Assembly: GCF_900747795.2 (NCBI RefSeq)
Contig: NC_041401.2
Span: forward strand, 127,206,447-127,270,446
Length of the DNA: 64,000 nt
DNA from: Erpetoichthys calabaricus
Taxonomy: Eukaryota; Chordata; Cladistia; Polypteriformes; Polypteridae
Direction: 5' to 3'
Of the stretch, positions 58,516 to 64,000 are shown piece after piece. The stretch's first letter is position 1. Every line of letters begins with the position of its first letter. The notes under the pieces were generated by a model, which saw only the letters and a list, made by a program, of their open reading frames with translations, was not told the origin of the DNA and searched no databases. A program made the translations under genes and the position numbers.

Positions 58516-60064
58516 GATCTTAATTATATATTTCATTTGTTTAGTATGGATATTATGATGGAGTCTACCACCCAAACCTGGAATACATTTTTAAAAGGAT
58601 TTTTCTCCATCCTTTATTACACATGATTAATCCAGTGCAAGATCTTTCCTGGGAGCATCAGATACAAGGCAAAAAAAAAAAAAAGTACAGAAGAGTCTCT
58701 GAAAACACATTTTTGTTCACTCAATTGTCTGTTACCTAAAGTTTAATTTTAGTGGAGGACCTGAAAATATTAATTGTTGGAAATTTGTAATAGAAAAAAA
58801 TCAGGATGGCAAAATATATTATCACTACATTGTATGATGATAACTAGTGCACTGTTTTCTATTCTCTATCCTCTTAGCAGAGAGGCCTGAATGGTCAATA
58901 TAATCAACTGGCCATAATCTATAGTTCAACCATTAATTAATGGACTGATATTGTTGGGTTCTGTTTATATTAATTTGTTTTGGACTACTGATTTTCTGTC
59001 TGCCTAAACAAATTTGTGTCTATATATGTACTCCTTATGTATTTATTAATTTGCAAAATTTAAACTTGCATTTTACCTGAGAATGAGTCACAGCACTCTA
59101 CAAAAATAAACTGGATTGAATTGAATTAAATTGAAACTATTAAACTCTCAATTTTTTTTTTCCAGTTTTTTTTTTTTTTAAACATGAGTAGTATTTACTG
59201 GCCAATATAATCAAAAGAAAATTCTGGTCAGACTTTACATCCAGCTTGTATTAATACAAACCTACTGTAATGTGTTAAATTTGTGTGATTTATGTTGCTA
59301 AAGGCAGTTAATCATTTTATGCCTAACATGTTTGAATTTAAGGAATGCAGGATTTATTACTGCAGGTCAAATTAAGTACTAAACAGGCTGAATACATTCA
59401 AGGATGGCTCGACTTTGATGCAGACCTGGCATTCTTATTCAGCGTTATTCTTTTTCTAGCTGGTGCATATTGTTGGAGCAGTTCCACATTCTGATTTTCA
59501 AAATGCACAAGTGCTCATCATTCCAGCTGGTGCAGCCTCTCACCTTACTTCTTTGATGAAAGGATCTGAAATTCAATGCATCAAAAAGAGCCATACGTGT
59601 ATTGTTTCCTTTAATGTAGTAAATGTTTGTATTGTCTTCTAGCATAGAAAAATAAATGAAAGAAACCTTGCTCTCATTTTCTGTCAAGCACAGGTTAAAG
59701 CTTTTTGCGGTGTTATTTTTATAGTCTGTTGGTTTCCACCGAAAGAAGAAAAAGAAAAATATGCCCAGCAATTTTCTAAACTGGCTTAGCTCATGAAAGG
59801 AGCACAAGGAGATGGATCCTATCCTAGAAGCTCCGGCTCAAGGCAGAAAACTGTCATGGATGATGTGCCAGTTAATCAATGGACATACTCATGAAAACTT
59901 AGCACATTTATTTTTTTAACTCAGTCATTCCATCATTGGATGAACAGAATACACAGCCTGATCTCACCTGTTAACATTAAAAAAAGCCAGCCTTAGGTTA
60001 GGTGCCAGTGTATCTCAGGACATATGGCAACTTTAAAATCACTGGTTTCCTTAACTTGCATATA
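58516..60064. other. No gene; a LINE tail
   Basis: 58985-59125 ends CTACAAAAATAAACTGGATT followed by GAATTGAATTAAATTGAA, the (ATTGA)n-type 3' tail of L2-like LINEs. A 120-codon minus-strand frame (59807-59445) has no recognised family. Confidence 0.4.
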
Positions 60065-60790
60065 CACTCACTGGCCATTTTATTAGGTACACCTGTTCAA
60101 CTGCCTATTAACACAAATATTTAATCAGCCAAATCACATGGCAGCAACTTAATGCATTTGGGAATGTAGACATTGTCAAGATGACCTGCTGAAGTTCAAA
60201 CCAAGCATCAGAATGGGGGAGAAAGGTGATTTAAGAGACTTTAAATATGACATGGTTATTGATGCCAGACGTGCTGGTCTGAGTATTTCAGAAACTGCTG
60301 ATCTACTGGGATTTGCACAACCATCTCTAGGGTTTACAGAGAATGGTCAGAATAAGGGAAAATAACCAGTCTTGGTGAACATGCCTTGTTGATGCTAGAG
60401 GTCAGAGGATAATGGCCAGCCTAGCCATTCTCCTCTGACCTTTGGCATCAACAAGGCATTTTTGCCCAGAGAACTACAGCTCACTGGGTATTTTCCCTTT
60501 TTCAAACCATTCTCTGTAAACCCTAGAGATGGTTGTGTGTGAAAATCCCAGTAGATCAGCAGTTTCTAAAATACACAGACCAGCCTGTCCAGCACCAACA
60601 ACCATGCCACATTCAAAGCCACTTAAATCTCTTTTCCTCCCCGTTCTGATGCTCAGTTTGAACTTCAGGTTGTCTTGACAATCAAAGTCTACAGGCCTAA
60701 ATGCTTTGAGTTGCTGCCATGCGATTGGCTGCTTAGATATTTGTGTTAATATGCAATTGAACAGGTGTACCTAATAAAGAGTGCAGTGAG
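60065..60790. mobile_element. 726-bp fold-back derived from a Tc1 element
   Basis: Starts CACTCACTGGCCATTTTATT after TA; ends in the inverted form before TA. The halves are complementary along nearly the whole length, meeting near 60395-60435 (GGTCAGAGGATAATGGCCAG against CTAGCCATTCTCCTCTGACC). Each half carries the start of a Tc1 transposase gene, so the element is an inverted duplication of a Tc1 5' end. Confidence 0.9.
60213..60365 (+). pseudogene. Tc1 transposase N-terminus (50 codons)
   Basis: MGEKGDLRDFKYDMVIDARR followed by AGLSISETADLLGF: the first helix-turn-helix of a Tc1-like transposase. The frame continues to QNKGK and stops at the palindrome centre. A mirrored copy lies on the minus strand at about 60480-60640. 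No catalytic domain. Confidence 0.75.
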
Positions 60791-60814
60791 TATATATCTG
60801 TTATGCCCAGTTAG

Positions 60815-61088
60815 TATTGTGGGGCCTGAAACCAATTATGGCAGCTATCAGTGCAAGTAAGGAACCAATCCTGAAAGAGGTGCCAGTCTATTGTTAAGCA
60901 CATTCACTCACATAATTACAATATGCCGATTTGTAGTTCTTAATTAAAATGATGTGCATCTCTGAATGTGGGAGTAAAACCTCAGGAGAACAAGTACAAT
61001 GGAGAAAGACAGTGACCAGCACTAGGATTCAATCCAAGTCTTTCCTGGAGCTGGAATACAGAAGTGCTAATCATTGTGCAGTCCCAAT
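60815..61088 (-). mobile_element. Old, diverged SINE
   Basis: AAGGAACCAATCCTGAAAGA and GGTGCCAGTCTATTG on the tail side, AATGTGGGAGTAAAACCTCA and GGAGAACAAGTACAATG in the body, and CATTGTGCAGTCCC at the head follow the SINE order on the minus strand with heavy divergence. Confidence 0.5.
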
Positions 61089-61840
61089 TTCAAAAATAAT
61101 ACAGTTAAAATAAAACAAAAAATTACATGTAACAAAACTATAATGTAAGTTTCATGTGTACAGCCAATTTCAAAGACAAGATGGCAGTAGAAAAGACCCC
61201 CAAAAACTGCAAGGCAATATGGCATATTGAATGCAGGATGAAGTCTATAATAATGTCACTCACCCCATCTCCTGTGTGACTTTGTCTGTTAATTTGGAGA
61301 AATCATCTGCCACTGTATGAAGTGGTACCCAGAAGATTTAGGAGAAGATATAAAGTCTAAGGTAGTAGTTCCTCATCTCATCTCCTAGCATCTCATTTTC
61401 TTATCTGCTTTTCTTGGTGAGTGTTGGTGTGGCAGCAGGCCAAGCAGGTCAGTCCAGACCTCTTTGTCCCCAGCTACACATTTTAGCTCTTCCTGAGACA
61501 TCACCTTGATGTGGTGGCAGAGCTTGTACACCTCAGTGATGCTCAGAGCTAGGTTGTCTGGAGCTTTTTGCTCCTGGTTGGGTCTCCCTTGGTGAATAAG
61601 TATGTGCTGAAAGGTACAAATTAAACATCAGTTCACCCTGCCCAGGATAGGGTTACCATAACCCACTTCTAGAACCAGGCCTGGAATTGGTGATCACCAG
61701 CATGTGCCTGGTGGTCGAGAACCCATATAATCTGGCTGGGTTCTGGCCAAAATTGCAAAGTGGAGCTGTCTTGTGGGCATACCACCTGCAAGATGAAGGG
61801 TGAGGGTTGGGTGCGATGGCAGTCTAGTGGTGGGCACAGT
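61089..61840 (+). other. Possible LINE 5' region
   Basis: 61640-61780 has CACCAGCATGTGCCTGGTGG and GAACCCATATAATCTGGCTG, wording I associate with the 5' part of some fish LINEs. 61440-61560 is a GC-richer stretch that may belong to the same element. Weak. Confidence 0.3.
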
Positions 61841-63194
61841 TGGGAAAGATCTAGATTTAATGAATAGTACTTAGCACTGAAGCTTCACAGTTCCTGAATC
61901 CTTTGTTCAGATTCTGTCCAGGTCACTGTCTTAGTGGAGTTTTACAAATTGCCCCTCTCTCTCTCTAAGCAAGCTGTTTTCCCACATATATAAAGGCATG
62001 TGTCCTTAATTATTTATCAATTATGAACTGGCTATGTGTGAGTGTGTGCATGAGCTGTGCCAGAGATGAACTGGTATCCTGTCCAGGGGCCAGTTTCTAT
62101 CTTACACACTCCAGCCACATTATACTTAACCAGACTAAGCAGTGACAATGGGCGGTTTAATATACATTTATAAGCAGTAGACAAGCACACCTAATTCACA
62201 AAGGAGCATTAATGCCTTCATTTTAAAGTGCAAGCATTGTGCTGATCTTCACAAATGTTTACCTTCAATGCTTTTGGAAATTAGTTTGATTCTGGGAGCA
62301 CCTTCAATTATTTATTATGTTCATTTTAATGATGTTAATGTAAGTTTTCTTAGAAACAGAAAACTAAACACTAGAATTATAAAACACAAGTCAGTTATTA
62401 TTTTGTGTGTTTTAACTCCACAAGGCTCACGTTAGAACAACTACTGGAGAAAATTCAAGCTAACTCCAGTAAATGTTAGTAAATTGTGGAATCGTTTATG
62501 TACCACTCAATTTCTACAAAGCGGTGCCGTAGGCCACTTCATGCTTTTCTGTGTCTGTATAAAACAGCAGACGTTCGCACTGAAACAGAAGTCAGGCCTC
62601 ATCTGCACCATGGACTCTCTTGTCACCAAATTTCAAAGGCCTGTATTTCAACACTGTTATTAACACAGGTGGCTGAGAGCCTCAATTATATTCCCTCAAA
62701 GAAATGGTCAGATTTGGAGCAGAAACAGAGCATCTATCTGCAGCCAACTAAGAGTTCTGAATTAAATGAACCAAAATTAGATGAAGTGTCTAGAGAGAAG
62801 ACAATTTCTATCTTTATTCTCTTCAGGAATTCAGATCGGTCATAAAACTAAGCAAAATCAAGAGAAACGTTGAGTTGTGGTGTTCACAGTACTCTGCCAG
62901 CATCTGTTTGCTGTGCCTCTAATCTGCACCAAACAAATTAATCTATTTACAAAACTATGTAACAGGGCTCCCCATCAAAGAAGGTTCTTGTGCACAGCAG
63001 CAAATTAGTGTTAAATAAAAAAGTAAGTATAAATGTGGGTCAACTCTTTAATGGTTAAACTCTTTAAAAAAAATGGTTCTTTAATGGCACTTTATTGGGT
63101 TGTTTGGTTCCTCACAGAACCATCGCTTGACAAAGAGCTAGTACTTGGGAGACTAACCAGGAAAAGCTTGAGTTGCTACTTGAAGAGGTGTTGG
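61841..63194. other. No gene recognised
   Basis: 61980-62150 resembles a diverged SINE body (GAACTGGTATCCTGTCCAGG). A 119-codon + strand frame at 62486-62845 has no recognised family or splice context. 63050-63130 (GGTTCTTTAATGGCACTTTA) looks repetitive. Confidence 0.35.
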
Positions 63195-63597
63195 CGAGGC
63201 CAGCAGGGGGCACTTACGCTGTGATCTGAATGTGGAACTCAATGTCCCAGTGCAGTGACAAGGACACTGTGCTGTAAAAATGGCACCGTCCTTCGGATGA
63301 GACATAAAACCAAGGTCCTGACTCTCTGTGGTCATTAAAGAACCCTGGCCATTCTTTGGAAAGAGTAAGGTGTATCCCAATGTCCAGGCCTAATTATCCC
63401 CTGTCTCTAATTGGCTAACTATTTCCTACACCACCTAAGTGCTAATGTGTGGTGAGCATACTGGCACAAAATGGCTGCTTTTGCATCATCCAGGTGGATA
63501 CAGCACGTTAGTGGTGGTTGAAGTGGCTGCCCACTCACTATGTAAAGTGCTCTGAGTAGTGAGAAAAGCACTATATAAGTGTAAATAATTTATTATT
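63195..63597 (+). mobile_element. Widespread vertebrate SINE/LINE-tail-type repeat
   Basis: CACCGTCCTTCGGATGAGAC, AAGGTCCTGACTCTCTGTGG and the end GAAAAGCACTATATAAGTGT with a short (ATT)n tail form a repeat I recognise from many fish genomes. The end resembles L2-type 3' tails, suggesting mobilisation by an L2-like LINE. Confidence 0.6.
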
Positions 63598-63771
63598 AAA
63601 ATGTTTCTAATATGAGAACAAAAGACAAATCTTTAATGTTTAGGCAACCTAGCTGGGATCAAGAATGCATGAATTTAGTCAAGTCAAGTTGGGGAGCATG
63701 CACTGGTACAGTGCGTTGCCGCACCCACTACACGACGAAACAACTCAGGATCCCGGTTTGTAACCCCTCAG

Positions 63772-64000
63772 GCAACAACAACAACAACAACATTTATTTA
63801 TATAGCATATTTTCATACAAAAAGTAGCTCAAAGTGCTTTACATAATGAAGAAAAGAAAAATAAAAGACAAAATAAGAAATTAAAATAAGGCAACATTAG
63901 TTAACATAGAAAAGGAGTAAGGTCTGATGGCCAGGGTGGACAGAAAAAACAAACAAAAAAAAAACTCCAGAAAGCTGGAGAAAAAAATAAAATCTGTAGG
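63772..64000 (+). repeat. (CAA)n-headed dispersed repeat, runs off the window
   Basis: Starts with (CAA)n, then CATTTATTTATATAGCATAT, GTAGCTCAAAGTGCTTTACA, an A-rich body, GGCCAGGGTGGACAGAAAAA and continues past the right edge. Same family as 55975-56050. Confidence 0.65.

Noticed and set aside
59445-59807. 120-codon minus-strand frame
   Set aside because: Low-complexity Phe run and no family resemblance.
62486-62845. 119-codon frame
   Set aside because: No family resemblance or supporting signals.
36000-64000. Neighbour genes expected from human synteny (natriuretic peptides, PLOD1)
   Set aside because: I looked for their typical motifs and saw none; this flank appears to be repeats and unassigned DNA only, although short exons could escape reading by eye.

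Overview
This is a vertebrate nuclear window, most likely from a polypterid fish (bichir or reedfish). The clues are many copies of a tRNA-headed SINE with a (GGAT)n tail, long-inverted-repeat Tc1 elements of fish type, Helitrons and CR1/L2/L1/RTE-type LINEs. The species is an inference from repeat content, not something the sequence proves. There are no bacterial-style operons, CRISPR arrays or rRNA genes.

I find one host gene: the orthologue of human KIAA2013 (DUF2152 family, membrane protein of unknown function), on the + strand at 23317-35985. It has three coding exons: 23317-24271, 25273-26126 and a tiny last exon, 35968-35985, which codes only the last five residues. The joined frame gives 608 residues, against about 634 in human. 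Upstream (22190-23316) is a CpG-containing, promoter-like stretch with a palindromic RFX X-box and an ETS site. Intron 2 is 9.8 kb and is swollen by a nest of transposons: hAT-type with an 8-bp target duplication, holding a Tigger/pogo-like element, all inside a probable Helitron.

The rest is layered mobile DNA. 0-8.7 kb: LINE remnant, LTR copy, two Helitrons back to back, a Tc1 pseudogene, a short Helitron. 8.7-17.1 kb: CR1-like, L2 and Rex1-like LINE pieces interrupted by a Harbinger-like element carrying only a Myb-like gene, a short SINE, a 62-bp LINE tail and another Helitron. 20.6-21.8 kb: Tc1 copy. 37.4-37.9 kb: LTR, minus strand. 40-44.6 kb: SINE, LINE, and a LINE split by a short Harbinger-like copy. 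44.8-48.8 kb: two Tc1 elements; the second holds a 340-codon transposase with one internal stop and a SINE inserted in its terminal repeat. 49.5-50.9 kb: SINEs and a hAT MITE. 51.3-55.2 kb: a very old, possibly retroviral fossil with an L1 and an LTR inserted in it. 57-58.5 kb: an old Tc1 remnant split by a hAT MITE. 60.1-60.8 kb: a 726-bp fold-back made from the 5' end of a Tc1 element. 63.2-64 kb: two dispersed repeats.

I found no convincing new biological system. The best-supported results are the KIAA2013 gene model with its distant five-codon exon, several insertions dated relative to each other by exact target duplications, and a set of short SINE copies that all begin at the same internal position.
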